Assembly (NCBI GenBank): GCA_902792005.1
Contig: CADAXW010000006.1
Location: 1 to 64,000, forward strand
DNA from: an uncultured Lachnospiraceae bacterium
GTDB lineage: Bacteria > Bacillota > Clostridia > Lachnospirales > Lachnospiraceae
Length of the DNA stretch: 64,000 bases
Direction: 5' to 3'
In this document: positions 44,078 to 52,847 of the stretch, piece by piece
Layout: each line of letters starts with the position of its first letter
How positions within the stretch are numbered: the stretch's first letter is position 1
Made by a program: the position numbers and the translations under genes
Notes under the pieces: generated by a model
Told to the model about the DNA's origin: nothing
The model's input: only the letters and a program-made list of their open reading frames with translations
Databases searched by the model: none

Positions 44078-45886
44078 TTCCTCCGATGGTTCTTTCAGCG
44101 GTGTGTCCAGGATCGGATTCAGGTACTTGTTCAGATAGTATACCTCCAGAGACTGGTAATCCTCGCTGCTTGGATCAAAGGCATGTCCGTGCATGTCATC
44201 AAAGGTTTTATCTCCCTGAACCCGTTTGTATACGTGAAGTGAAATGTTTCTGGAATGGGATGCGATCCGTTCCAGAGACTGGATCAGATCGAAGAGAGCA
44301 ACGCCTGCAGGTACGGAACAGGTTCCGTTCTGCAGTCTTTCTACGTGGTGAGCCTCGATCACAGCCCGCATCTGCTTGATGGCATGATACAGAGGCTCAA
44401 CGCGGGCGGCTTTCTTTTCATCATCATTTTTGAACGCATTGTAGGTAGTTTCCAGGGCTTTCTTGGTGGCTGAAAAGATGGATGTCAGCTCGTTGATGCC
44501 GGCGGATGTAAAATGTATCTTTTTCTCATCCATATCCTGGATCGCATAGGCCATTCGAACACAGTAATCCCCGATACGTTCATAATCGCTGATGGAATTC
44601 AGGATCTCGGATACCACCAGCTTATTGTCCGGAGTCAGACGCTTCCGATTGATCCGGATGATATAATCGGAAAGGGCAGTTTCAGCTTTGTCTATGAATT
44701 CTTCATTTTCCATCAGTTTCCGGAAGGTTTTTTCATCATAACCCGCCAGAAGATCTACCGTCAGATAATAATTATCCCTGATACGTTCGGACATATTATC
44801 AATCACACGCCGGCATGCGTTCAGAGCGATGCCCGGGGTGCTGAGAAGCCGGTCATCCAGGACACGAAGCTCCTTCTCGCCCACAGCTTCATCGGTGTCG
44901 CGCAGGATCTTGCCGGTGAGCTTACCCAGCTGTTCTGTGAAGGGCAGAAGGATCAGAGCGGTGAATACATTGAATGCCAGATGAAGATTTGCAATGCTTC
45001 CGCGGTTCATGACAGAATCCAGGAAGGCAGGTTTTACATAGTAATACAGGATACAGATCACGGCAGTGAGTATGATGGAGCCGATGATATTGAACAGAAG
45101 GTAGGAAAGGCTGACGCGCTTTGCCTTCTTGGGAGCACCGATACTGCCAAGGATGATGGTCATACATTTTCCCAGGTTCTGTCCGATGAGCATGGGAAAT
45201 GCAATTCCCATGGTGATCCCACCGGTGGCTGAAAGGGCCTGCAGGATACCTACAAATGCGCTGGAGCTCTGGATCAGAGCACAGAGAAGGAAACCGATCA
45301 AAACTCCCAGGAAGGGATTGGAGAAGGAGGTAAACAGGTTCCTGAATTCCTGCGACTCCTTCAGGGGTGCAAATACTTCCTCCATAAATGACATACCCAT
45401 GAAAAGAACACCAAGACCAAGGAAGATGCCGGCAATATTCTTCGGTCGTTCCTTCTTGGCTTTGATCAGAACAAGAGCTCCGATACCGATCATCATGGGA
45501 GCAAAGGAGGATGGCTTCAGAAGCTGAAGGATCACGCCGCCTCCACCCAGATCACCCAGACGGAGCAGCTGAGCGGTTGCACAGCTTCCGATGTTGGCGC
45601 CCAGTACCACAGGGATGGCCTGGCTTACCTTCATCATGCCGGCACTTACAAAACCGATGAGCATGATGGTGGTGGCAGAAGAACTCTGGATGATGGCAGT
45701 TACCACAAGACCCAGGAAAAAGCCCTTCAGAACACCGACGATCTTTTTCTTACTGGTGGTAAGGGTTGCCAGGATCCGTTCCATACCGTTTCCGGCCAGG
45801 CGCTCTAAGGACTGTCCCATGTAGCTCATGCCAAACAGGAACAATCCGATTCCGCCAAATAATTCGATGATTGAAATTACGTCCAT
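44069..45886 (-). CDS. Na/Pi symporter with PhoU-like C-terminal domain
   Basis: A 605-residue protein: about nine membrane helices in residues 1-310 containing the two repeated QSSSA motifs of the NptA/PNaS family (IIQSSSATTIM and LIQSSSAFVG), then a cytoplasmic PhoU-like helical domain from about 335 (RVIDNMSERIRDNYYLTVD). It is expected to take up phosphate with sodium, and the PhoU part may regulate it. It follows the recombinase gene on the - strand with a 47-base gap. Confidence 0.93.
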   Translation of the reverse strand: MDVISIIELFGGIGLFLFGMSYMGQSLERLAGNGMERILATLTTSKKKIVGVLKGFFLGLVVTAIIQSSSATTIMLIGFVSAGMMKVSQAIPVVLGANIGSCATAQLLRLGDLGGGGVILQLLKPSSFAPMMIGIGALVLIKAKKERPKNIAGIFLGLGVLFMGMSFMEEVFAPLKESQEFRNLFTSFSNPFLGVLIGFLLCALIQSSSAFVGILQALSATGGITMGIAFPMLIGQNLGKCMTIILGSIGAPKKAKRVSLSYLLFNIIGSIILTAVICILYYYVKPAFLDSVMNRGSIANLHLAFNVFTALILLPFTEQLGKLTGKILRDTDEAVGEKELRVLDDRLLSTPGIALNACRRVIDNMSERIRDNYYLTVDLLAGYDEKTFRKLMENEEFIDKAETALSDYIIRINRKRLTPDNKLVVSEILNSISDYERIGDYCVRMAYAIQDMDEKKIHFTSAGINELTSIFSATKKALETTYNAFKNDDEKKAARVEPLYHAIKQMRAVIEAHHVERLQNGTCSVPAGVALFDLIQSLERIASHSRNISLHVYKRVQGDKTFDDMHGHAFDPSSEDYQSLEVYYLNKYLNPILDTPLKEPSEEPL

Positions 45887-45933
45887 AAAATCTTTTATAA
45901 ACCTCTTCTAAAAATTCAAGTGCAATTTACAGG

Positions 45934-47067
45934 TCAGTCTTTTTTCTCGTTTTTCTCAGTATTCTCAGTTGGATCAGGGGCCTCAGCCGCCCTGTTATTT
46001 TCTCTGACAGGGGCCTTGATCCGGTCACTTTCTCTTAGCTGTACTTCATTTCTGGATTCCCATTTTTTATGATCATCCATGGCTGCGTAGTGCTTCCGGG
46101 TGGTATTTACGTCCTTATGTCCGAGGACGGAGGCCACCAGGTAGATATCACCGGTTTCCTGGTACAGCGCGGTACCGTAGGTGCTTCGCAGCTTATGGGG
46201 TGTGATCTTTTTTAAGGGTGTGGAAACTCTGGCGTATTTTTTTACCAGATATTCCACATTTCTCTGGGTCATACGGGACTTGTGAGAGGAGAGGAAGAGT
46301 GCGTCCTCCGAGCCGGGAGCCGCATCGATCTTTTTTCGTTCCTCCAGGTATTCCAGCAGGATCTCGGCAGCTTCATCGGAGAAGTAAACCTGATCCTCAT
46401 TACCGCCTTTTCGTACCACACGAACACTGGTACGGTCGAAATCAACGTCCTGAATGTTGATCCCCACGCATTCGGAGACACGGATGCCGGTGGAAAGCAT
46501 GAGAGTAAGCATTGCCAGATCCCGAACCTTATTTTTTTCGTGAAACCTTTGCTGATTTTTCGTCAGTTTATTGCCGAATTCAACGGTGTCCAAAAAATCA
46601 GCCACCTCATTGGACTCCATCCGGATGATGTTTTTTTCACGAATTTTTGGGGTTTTTACCTTTTCCGTTACATTTTGCTCGATCCGGTCGCTTTGATAGA
46701 GGTAACGGAAGAAAGCCCTGAGAGCAACGAGTTTTCGTTTCTTTGCAGGGGCATCATTGGTATATTCACGTCCGTTACGGGTATAAAGCGACAGATAATC
46801 CAGATATTCCTCAAAATCACTGGCTGTCAGTGAGTTGAGGATATTAAGATCGATATCTGCAGGAGTGTGTCCCTTCAGAGAAGGATTTGCCTCGATCAGA
46901 TACTCAAAGAAAAGCTTTATATCATAAGCATACGCAGTCCGGGTTCTGGGCTGCGTTGTTTCGGATATACTGCGAAAATAATCACGAACATACGGAGGCA
47001 GCTCGGCAGTCACAGCACGAAGCCGGACCAGCTGATCCTTGGCAAAGTCTTTATGGAAGTCTGACAT
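45934..47067 (-). CDS. Xer-type tyrosine recombinase
   Basis: A 377-residue tyrosine recombinase. ATG at 47067 (GGAGG 8 bases upstream) was chosen over an ATG at 47094 lacking a site. N-terminal SAM-like core-binding domain (about 20-140); catalytic residues in STGIRVSE (Arg), HKLRSTYG (His, Arg), LGHKDVNTTRKHYA (His, Tyr). It is longer than XerC/XerD (about 300) through an N-terminal extension and a charged tail ending NEKKD. No cargo genes, prophage or tRNA target lie beside it, so a housekeeping Xer role in dimer resolution is more likely than mobile-element integration. A candidate 28-bp core site lies 120 bases upstream. Confidence 0.85.
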   Translation of the reverse strand: MSDFHKDFAKDQLVRLRAVTAELPPYVRDYFRSISETTQPRTRTAYAYDIKLFFEYLIEANPSLKGHTPADIDLNILNSLTASDFEEYLDYLSLYTRNGREYTNDAPAKKRKLVALRAFFRYLYQSDRIEQNVTEKVKTPKIREKNIIRMESNEVADFLDTVEFGNKLTKNQQRFHEKNKVRDLAMLTLMLSTGIRVSECVGINIQDVDFDRTSVRVVRKGGNEDQVYFSDEAAEILLEYLEERKKIDAAPGSEDALFLSSHKSRMTQRNVEYLVKKYARVSTPLKKITPHKLRSTYGTALYQETGDIYLVASVLGHKDVNTTRKHYAAMDDHKKWESRNEVQLRESDRIKAPVRENNRAAEAPDPTENTEKNEKKD

Positions 47068-47185
47068 ATCGAGTTTCCTCCGTTGATCAATCATTGCAAA
47101 AACGAAATCATATGAAAAACCGAAATAATCTGGAAAAATGTAGTTTTTGGGAAATCACGGTTTTTCGTACTTTTTCAGTAGTTTT

Positions 47186-47213
47186 ATTTCGCAAAACTAT
47201 GGTTTCACGAAAT
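47186..47213. other. Candidate Xer recombination (dif-like) site, 11-6-11
   Basis: Arms ATTTCGCAAAA (47186-47196) and TTTCACGAAAT (47203-47213; reverse complement ATTTCGTGAAA) are inverted and match at 9 of 11 positions, separated by the 6-bp centre CTATGG. This is the geometry of Xer core sites, and it lies in the leader of a tyrosine recombinase gene. It does not match the classical dif arm sequence, so it is a structural prediction; it could instead be an operator. Confidence 0.4.
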
Positions 47214-47242
47214 AATCCATCCAGATAACCACTACTCTTTTC

Positions 47243-47740
47243 CTAAGCCCATGGATCCTGACTCTTGGGGATCCGGATGTCAACGATCAGGATCTGATCC
47301 CAAAGAAACCACTGATCCGTGGATGGTTTGTGTCGAAGTGTTACGGGACGCGGCGAATCTGCGCCTCCGCTGAATACATCAAATTTGCGATAGCCTTCGT
47401 CGGCGATCTGGGATGCGGAATCCTTCGTATGAACCGTATATGGAATTGTTCCGATATAATCGTTATCCGGATTTGCACCTTCCAGATAGGATCTTGCGAT
47501 GTATGCCTTTCCGCCGCCGAGACGCTCCTTCAGGAATTGCTTTTCCAGCTCGGATAAAGGTCTTGGGCCTCTCAGAAAATCAAGCATGGCCAGGCTTTCT
47601 GCCGGTGCCTTTTCATAGGCATTCAGTGCTGCCACAGTCAGCGCCACTACAGCCTCCGGGGTGTTCAGTGATGCCTCCGGAAGTGCCTTCAGTTCATCCA
47701 GTGTCGTGGGAAAACTGCTTAATGTAACGTGATATTCCAT
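47243..47740 (-). CDS. Uncharacterised protein, DUF6935-like
   Basis: A 165-residue soluble protein beginning MEYHVTLSSFPTTLDELKALPEASLNTPEAVVAL. ATG 47740 has GAGGAGGG upstream and a good promoter ends 44 bases before it; the longer frame to 47812 would start inside that promoter. The middle contains a helical region and LGGGKAYIARSYLEGANPDNDY; the C-terminus ends in Trp/Asp-rich LWDQILIVDIRIP. It resembles proteins listed as DUF6935 in Clostridia, a memory-based match. Function unknown. Confidence 0.7.
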   Translation of the reverse strand: MEYHVTLSSFPTTLDELKALPEASLNTPEAVVALTVAALNAYEKAPAESLAMLDFLRGPRPLSELEKQFLKERLGGGKAYIARSYLEGANPDNDYIGTIPYTVHTKDSASQIADEGYRKFDVFSGGADSPRPVTLRHKPSTDQWFLWDQILIVDIRIPKSQDPWA

Positions 47741-47783
47741 GGAAACCCTCCTCTTTCGAATTTGTCCGATCTGCTCTATTTGT

Positions 47784-47812
47784 ATTGTACTTGATATCTC
47801 ATAAAAATGCAA
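47784..47812 (-). promoter_or_regulatory. Promoter of the DUF6935-like gene
   Basis: On the - strand: TTGCAT (complement of 47807-47812), 17-base spacer, TACAAT (complement of 47784-47789). Confidence 0.7.
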
Positions 47813-47868
47813 TATTTTTCGTTAAACCACTATTGTTCGCCGATATTTTTTAGAGTTATCCTTTGGAA

Positions 47869-48768
47869 CTACACTCCTCTGCAGTCAAATTCCGGGATAA
47901 AGCTTTCTCCGATGGCTTCTCCTTCCTGAACAAAGCCATTTGTGATACCCAGATCTCTGGCAAAGTCCACCAGACTCTTATATTCATGTTCCGTCAGGGG
48001 CCGGTTGATCTCAGGATAATTGTCCTTCAGAAGCCCGTCATTCGGCGTGAATTGCCGCAGTAAGCTGATATAGATCCTGTCTCCGTAGGTTTCATACAGG
48101 TACTTCACGATCAGCTTTCCCTGGATGATCATGCCCGGTAACGGCATATGACGAACTACAACGCCCTTCTGCATGATATCACCCGAAAGTATACATTTTG
48201 GCTGCTGTCTTACCATTTCGGCAATGGCTGCCTTTGCTGCTTCCGGATAGTCCGGTGCATGACTGTATCTTGCGGCATCCTCCGGCCGGATGTATTTCAG
48301 ATCCGGAAGGTACAGATCGATAAGTCCTTCCATTTCCTTCAGTGTATCCACCCTGATATAGGAGGATGTATTTAAAAGAAACGGGATCCGAAGGCCCTGG
48401 TCCTTTGCCCGCTGGATTGCCTTCCGGATGGTGGGCAGATAATGATCTCCTGTGACAAGATTGATATTATTCGCTTTCTGTTCTTCCAGTTCGAAAAAGA
48501 TCTCCACCAGACGCTCCGGGGTTATCTTCTTTCCCACCTGTCCGCGGCTGATGACCTGATTCTGGCAGTATACGCAGCTGAGACTGCATCCGGAGAAGAA
48601 AACAGTTCCGGAACCCGTGGTCCCTGAGATACAGGGCTCTTCCCACATATGCAGGGAAGCACGGGAAACCTGCAGAGCACTTCCGACTCTGCAGGCACCG
48701 GTACGTATGGTTCGGTCGATCCCGCAGTCTCTGGGACAGAGTCTGCAGGGGTTATATTCTGAGTGCAT
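47869..48768 (-). CDS. Radical SAM protein, PflA-like
   Basis: A 299-residue radical SAM protein with the cluster motif SGCSLSCVYCQN (CxxxCxxC) near residue 60, preceded by an N-terminal Cys group (CRLCPRDCG, then CRV). It resembles the COG1313 group of uncharacterised PFL-activase-like enzymes. No glycyl-radical enzyme is encoded nearby, so a partner is not evident. It lies 11 bases after deoD on the - strand and is probably co-transcribed. Substrate unknown. Confidence 0.88.
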   Translation of the reverse strand: MHSEYNPCRLCPRDCGIDRTIRTGACRVGSALQVSRASLHMWEEPCISGTTGSGTVFFSGCSLSCVYCQNQVISRGQVGKKITPERLVEIFFELEEQKANNINLVTGDHYLPTIRKAIQRAKDQGLRIPFLLNTSSYIRVDTLKEMEGLIDLYLPDLKYIRPEDAARYSHAPDYPEAAKAAIAEMVRQQPKCILSGDIMQKGVVVRHMPLPGMIIQGKLIVKYLYETYGDRIYISLLRQFTPNDGLLKDNYPEINRPLTEHEYKSLVDFARDLGITNGFVQEGEAIGESFIPEFDCRGV

Positions 48769-48779
48769 TGTCTCTCTGA

Positions 48780-49562
48780 TTAGTCCTTCTTCTCATTCTT
48801 CTTTTCATTTTTCTTTTCATTTTTCTTTGAGAAGGAAAGGATCTTTGTTCTCCTCTTCTCCATCAGGACCGCTGTCTCCAGTGCGATCACCATCATCTCA
48901 TTAAAGGATACGACTCTCTCATCCGGCGGCATGGACTCGCCGGTGATGACATTGTCGGATATGGAGCAGATCGCCAGTGCTCTCTTCCCGGTCTGAGCTG
49001 CAGCGACGTAAAGGCCCGCTGCCTCCATTTCCACTGCAAGGACCCCAAGCTTTGCCATTCGCAGGCTGCGCTTCGCATCATCATAGAAGCAGTCACTGGA
49101 ATAGAGGCTGCCCACTGCCATATCGGTCCCGCTTCTTCTGGCGTACTCTACGGCTGTTTCCAGCAGGGTATAATCCGCAGTGGGTGCGAAGTAAGCCCCC
49201 AGCTCCAGCTGAGACGTGATATTGGAATCCGTGCAGGCAGACATGCCGGCAACGACGCTTCCCAGGGGCATATCTGCATGTAAGGCACCGGCAGAACCTA
49301 CCCGGATGATATTATCCACATCATATATGGAAAACAGCTCCCGGGCATATACGGAAATGGACGGGATCCCCATGCCGCTTGCCATGACCGTAACGGGCAC
49401 GCTGTTATAATAGCCGGTGTAACCCTGTACACCTCTTACATTATTGACCAGCTGGGGAGACTCAAAATAATGCTCTGCGATATACTTGGCTCTGAGCGGG
49501 TCTCCGGGCATGAGGACGGTTTTTGCGATGTCTCCCGGTTTTGCTGAATTGTGTGGTGTCAT
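48780..49562 (-). CDS. deoD: Purine nucleoside phosphorylase DeoD type, with a repetitive Lys/Glu/Asn tail
   Basis: A 260-residue phosphorylase of the DeoD family: HNSAKPGDIAKTVLMPGDPLRAKYIA start, phosphate-binding RVGSAGAL, and the VEMEAAGLY specificity segment. It splits purine (deoxy)ribonucleosides using phosphate. Family members usually have about 235-240 residues; this one has an extra C-terminal tail of roughly 20 residues consisting of KKNEKKNEKKNEKKD, encoded by 12-bp repeats (about 48786-48830). Similar NEKKD endings occur in two other proteins of this region. AGGAGG precedes the ATG. Confidence 0.94.
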   Translation of the reverse strand: MTPHNSAKPGDIAKTVLMPGDPLRAKYIAEHYFESPQLVNNVRGVQGYTGYYNSVPVTVMASGMGIPSISVYARELFSIYDVDNIIRVGSAGALHADMPLGSVVAGMSACTDSNITSQLELGAYFAPTADYTLLETAVEYARRSGTDMAVGSLYSSDCFYDDAKRSLRMAKLGVLAVEMEAAGLYVAAAQTGKRALAICSISDNVITGESMPPDERVVSFNEMMVIALETAVLMEKRRTKILSFSKKNEKKNEKKNEKKD

Positions 49563-49586
49563 AATGCAACCTCCTCCATTCTTTGA

Positions 49587-52082
49587 TCATTCTACCGATT
49601 TCAGTGATTCGGCCATATTGATCCGCTCCAGCTTTCGCCGCATGAACAGGCTGACCAGGAAAGCAAACAGGAAGGTCAGGATCACGCCGAGGGCGAAGCT
49701 GAGTGGCTTGATCTGCTTATTAAAATATACCATATCCACTATGATCTGCGCCATAACAAATCGGTGCAAAAGCACGCCCAGACCAAGGCCTGCCAGCATA
49801 CCGAAAAAGGTCAGGACATAGTTCTCACGGAAGATGTACTGGGCGGTCTCATTCGGGTAAAAACCAAGTACCTTTATGGTGGCGATCTCCCGGATCCGTT
49901 CCGTGATATTGATGTTGGTCAGATTATAAAGGACAACGAAGGCAAGACCGGCGGCACTGAGGATCACGATCAGAACGATGTAATTCAGACTGTCCAACAT
50001 TTTCGTGAAACGTTCCTTCATGGTTTCATAGACATTGATGTTGATCACATCCTTGATCTCGGACAGTTTTGTCTGCTCGGTAAATACATCGGTTCCGGCG
50101 GGGAACTTCAGGTAGGCGGTATTCAGATCCCCCTTGATGTCCGCGTCATTTGCTATCGCATAATTATAAACATGATTCCGGAAAATGCCTGCGATCTTCA
50201 CCGGGACTTCTCTCATATTCTCACTCCGCAGTGTTACTTCATCTCCCACAGACAGATCATACCGGTCTGCAAGGCTGATGCAGATCAGAAGCTCTCCCGG
50301 CTTCGGAAGTGCGATCTCCTCTCCCTCCAGGGTCTCCAGATGGAAGAAGGAACGGAAGTCTGTGGAATCTTCCTTTGTCTGGGGCGAAAGCAGCTGAACA
50401 CTTTTAACGGTTTTACCGGAGATCAGATCCCAGGAGGCGGAATTGAACAGGACATATTCCGTATCCATGGAATCCACGGTATTTTTCAGGGACTCTGGCA
50501 TCTCGTTTCTGGTTCCGTGCTTAAAGCTGACCTCGAGGTCTGCAAGCTGGATCTCCTCAAACTGAAGTCTGGAAAAATCGGCGATGGAGTCCTTCAGTCC
50601 GAGACCGGTGAGGAGCAATGCCGTACAGCCGCTGATACCCACGATCATCATGAGAAAACGTCCCTTATACCGGAAGATATTGCGGACGGAAACCTTATGC
50701 AGGAATTTCAGACGGTTCCAGATCACAGGAACATTCTCCAGAAATACCCGCTTTCCGGGCTTCGGGGCCTTGGGCCGCATAAGCTCTGCTGCACATTCCA
50801 TCAGTTCGTATCGGCAGGCGATCAGAGTGATCCCCACGGAACAGGCAACAGAAACCAGAAGGCCGATCAGGGCCAGCTGCCAGTCAAAATAATAACTGAG
50901 TGCCAGATTGATATACATCAGATGATAGGTGATCCAGATGACGCCGGGAAACAGGAAGATCCCCACACTGTAGCCGAAGACGCATCCGAACATGGCGGCG
51001 GACCCGGAGTAGCCGGTGTACTTTCGTACGATATCCTTGTTGGAATAGCCAAGGGCTTTCAGGATACCGATCTGCCCTCTCTGCTCTTCCACCATTCTTG
51101 TCATGGTGGTCATGCAGACCAATGCGGCCACCAGGATAAAGAAAATGGGAAAGACCCGTGCGATCTGTTCCACGATGGCGGAGTCGTTTTCGAAGCAGGC
51201 ATAGCCGATATTGGTATTCCGCTCCAGAAGATAGGCATCCGCCGTCATGGCATCCTCTTCCTCACTGGCGAACATGGACCAGAAGGTCAGGAGCATATTG
51301 TCGGGATCAAAGGCCGCGCGTTTCATCCGCTTTTCTGCCTGCTTATCCAGGAAGCTGTCCCAATCATCCCGGAGCTCGTCCATCCGGTCGTTATATTCGT
51401 CAGAATAGATGTCTCCGGGGACGTCCAGATCCACATAGATGTCGGTATAGATCTTCTCCTTAAAGCCGTCCTTTGTCAGATAGAGAAAACCATCTACGAG
51501 ACCGTTTCCCAGGGATGTGGAGCCCCGCTCGAAATTGATATAGAGGGAGGAGTCTGCAAATCCAACTACCTTAAGTTCTTTATTCCGGAAATGTGCTTTC
51601 GTCCCCCGGGTGTTGGATTCGGCGATGGTTATGGTGTCTCCCACCTTGAAATCATGCCGGTTTTTATTATCCAGAAGGACTTCCTCCGGAGTTTCGGGAA
51701 AGCGTCCCTCCTGCAGGAGCAGCTGATTTACCTGATCCGGCATGGAGTGGGCTTTAAAGACCAGTTCATCTCCTTCTTTTCCGTTCAGGATGACGTCGTA
51801 TTGAAAGCAGCCTTCCGCCGCGATGACCAGATCTCGGTTCCGAACAGCTTCCAGATCCTCATCATCCCAGCCTACGGTAGACACCAGCCGGTAATCAAAG
51901 AAATGCTTCTCATCATAGAATTCATTGAAGGTACGGACCATGGTGGGGGTTGTGATACGGACACCTGAAAAAAAGCCGACGCCCAGTGCGATGATCGCAA
52001 AGATCGCAAAGAACCGGCCAAAGGATCTCTTCACATCACGAAGAGAGGAACGTTTTAGGGCTTTCTTCCGATATCTGTTCAT
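49587..52082 (-). CDS. ABC transporter permease, FtsX type
   Basis: An 831-residue permease with one N-terminal helix (about 21-41), a large extracellular region, then two FtsX blocks: helices at about 310-440 (VFPIFFILVAALVCMTTMTRMVEEQRGQIGILKALGYSN) and the C-terminal ones at about 695-820 (RIREIATIKVLGFYPNET). These MacB-like permeases handle lipids, peptides or mechanical signalling rather than small-molecule import. The ATPase gene is directly upstream in the transcript, with a 63-base gap containing a hairpin. Substrate unknown. Confidence 0.9.
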   Translation of the reverse strand: MNRYRKKALKRSSLRDVKRSFGRFFAIFAIIALGVGFFSGVRITTPTMVRTFNEFYDEKHFFDYRLVSTVGWDDEDLEAVRNRDLVIAAEGCFQYDVILNGKEGDELVFKAHSMPDQVNQLLLQEGRFPETPEEVLLDNKNRHDFKVGDTITIAESNTRGTKAHFRNKELKVVGFADSSLYINFERGSTSLGNGLVDGFLYLTKDGFKEKIYTDIYVDLDVPGDIYSDEYNDRMDELRDDWDSFLDKQAEKRMKRAAFDPDNMLLTFWSMFASEEEDAMTADAYLLERNTNIGYACFENDSAIVEQIARVFPIFFILVAALVCMTTMTRMVEEQRGQIGILKALGYSNKDIVRKYTGYSGSAAMFGCVFGYSVGIFLFPGVIWITYHLMYINLALSYYFDWQLALIGLLVSVACSVGITLIACRYELMECAAELMRPKAPKPGKRVFLENVPVIWNRLKFLHKVSVRNIFRYKGRFLMMIVGISGCTALLLTGLGLKDSIADFSRLQFEEIQLADLEVSFKHGTRNEMPESLKNTVDSMDTEYVLFNSASWDLISGKTVKSVQLLSPQTKEDSTDFRSFFHLETLEGEEIALPKPGELLICISLADRYDLSVGDEVTLRSENMREVPVKIAGIFRNHVYNYAIANDADIKGDLNTAYLKFPAGTDVFTEQTKLSEIKDVININVYETMKERFTKMLDSLNYIVLIVILSAAGLAFVVLYNLTNINITERIREIATIKVLGFYPNETAQYIFRENYVLTFFGMLAGLGLGVLLHRFVMAQIIVDMVYFNKQIKPLSFALGVILTFLFAFLVSLFMRRKLERINMAESLKSVE

Positions 52083-52099
52083 ATCTCTTCTTCATCTCT

Positions 52100-52117
52100 A
52101 TCGTTATCGCTAACGAT
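52100..52117. repeat. Hairpin between the ABC ATPase and permease genes
   Basis: ATCGTTA (52100-52106) and TAACGAT (52111-52117) form a perfect 7-bp stem with a TCGC loop. It has no U-run on the - strand transcript, so mRNA stability or differential expression is likelier than termination. Confidence 0.6.
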
Positions 52118-52145
52118 CTCACTATCATTCCTTTTTTTTCGGGGG

Positions 52146-52847
52146 TTACCACTCGATGGTTTCTACATCCACCTTGTGTTCATTTCGATATTCTTCCCGG
52201 ATGGTCCCGCTCTTTACCCGGATGATCCGGTCTGCCATGGCGGTGAGCGCGGAATTATGGGTGATGACTATGACGGTGGTCCCTGTGTTTCTGCAGGTGT
52301 CCTGCAGCAGCTTCAGAACGGATTTTCCCGTCTGATAATCCAGAGCACCGGTAGGCTCATCGCAAAGCAGGAGCTTCGGGTTTTTGGCAAGGGCCCGGGC
52401 GATTGCAACGCGCTGCTGCTCTCCACCCGATAACTGAGACGGGAAGTTCTTCATCCGATCCTCCAGTCCTACCTGACGCAGAACGTCGGCGGGAGGCAGC
52501 GGGTTCTTGCAGATCTGGACGGCCAGCTCCACATTTTCCAGTGCAGTCAGATTCTGCACCAGATTATAGAACTGGAATACAAAGCCTACGTCAAATCTCC
52601 GATAGGTGGTAAGCTTCTTTTTGTCATAGGAGGATATTTCCTCGCCGTCGATCACGACACGTCCGCTGGTCAGGGTATCCATTCCACCGAGGATGTTGAG
52701 GATCGTGGTCTTGCCTGCACCGGAGGCACCGACGATCACACAGAATTCTCCCTTTTCAATGGTAAAGGAGGCACCGGAAAGTGCGGGGATCTCAACCTCC
52801 CCGCTCTTATAGATCTTTTTCACATCATGAAACTCGACGTACGACAT
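52146..52847 (-). CDS. ABC transporter ATP-binding protein (MacB/LolD type)
   Basis: A 233-residue ATPase with Walker [12 protein letters not shown], signature [15 protein letters not shown], Walker [13 protein letters not shown] and switch His in [10 protein letters not shown]. The type matches the FtsX-family permease encoded next. GAGGTGGG stands before its ATG, inside the end of the DUF4428 gene, overlapping by 23 bases. Confidence 0.95.
   Translation of the reverse strand: MSYVEFHDVKKIYKSGEVEIPALSGASFTIEKGEFCVIVGASGAGKTTILNILGGMDTLTSGRVVIDGEEISSYDKKKLTTYRRFDVGFVFQFYNLVQNLTALENVELAVQICKNPLPPADVLRQVGLEDRMKNFPSQLSGGEQQRVAIARALAKNPKLLLCDEPTGALDYQTGKSVLKLLQDTCRNTGTTVIVITHNSALTAMADRIIRVKSGTIREEYRNEHKVDVETIEW

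Noticed and set aside
45934..47067. Integrase of a mobile element or prophage
   Set aside because: There are no phage or transfer genes, no tRNA target and no flanking direct repeats in the vicinity; neighbours are housekeeping genes. A Xer role fits better.
47741..47812. N-terminal extension of the DUF6935-like protein to 47812
   Set aside because: The extension overlaps a good promoter and lacks a ribosome binding site, whereas ATG 47740 has GAGGAGGG.
49764..51968. 734-codon open frame on the + strand
   Set aside because: It lies wholly inside the FtsX-type permease gene in the opposite direction; the permease has complete family motifs and helices, while this frame gives a His/Gly/Asp-rich non-protein-like sequence.
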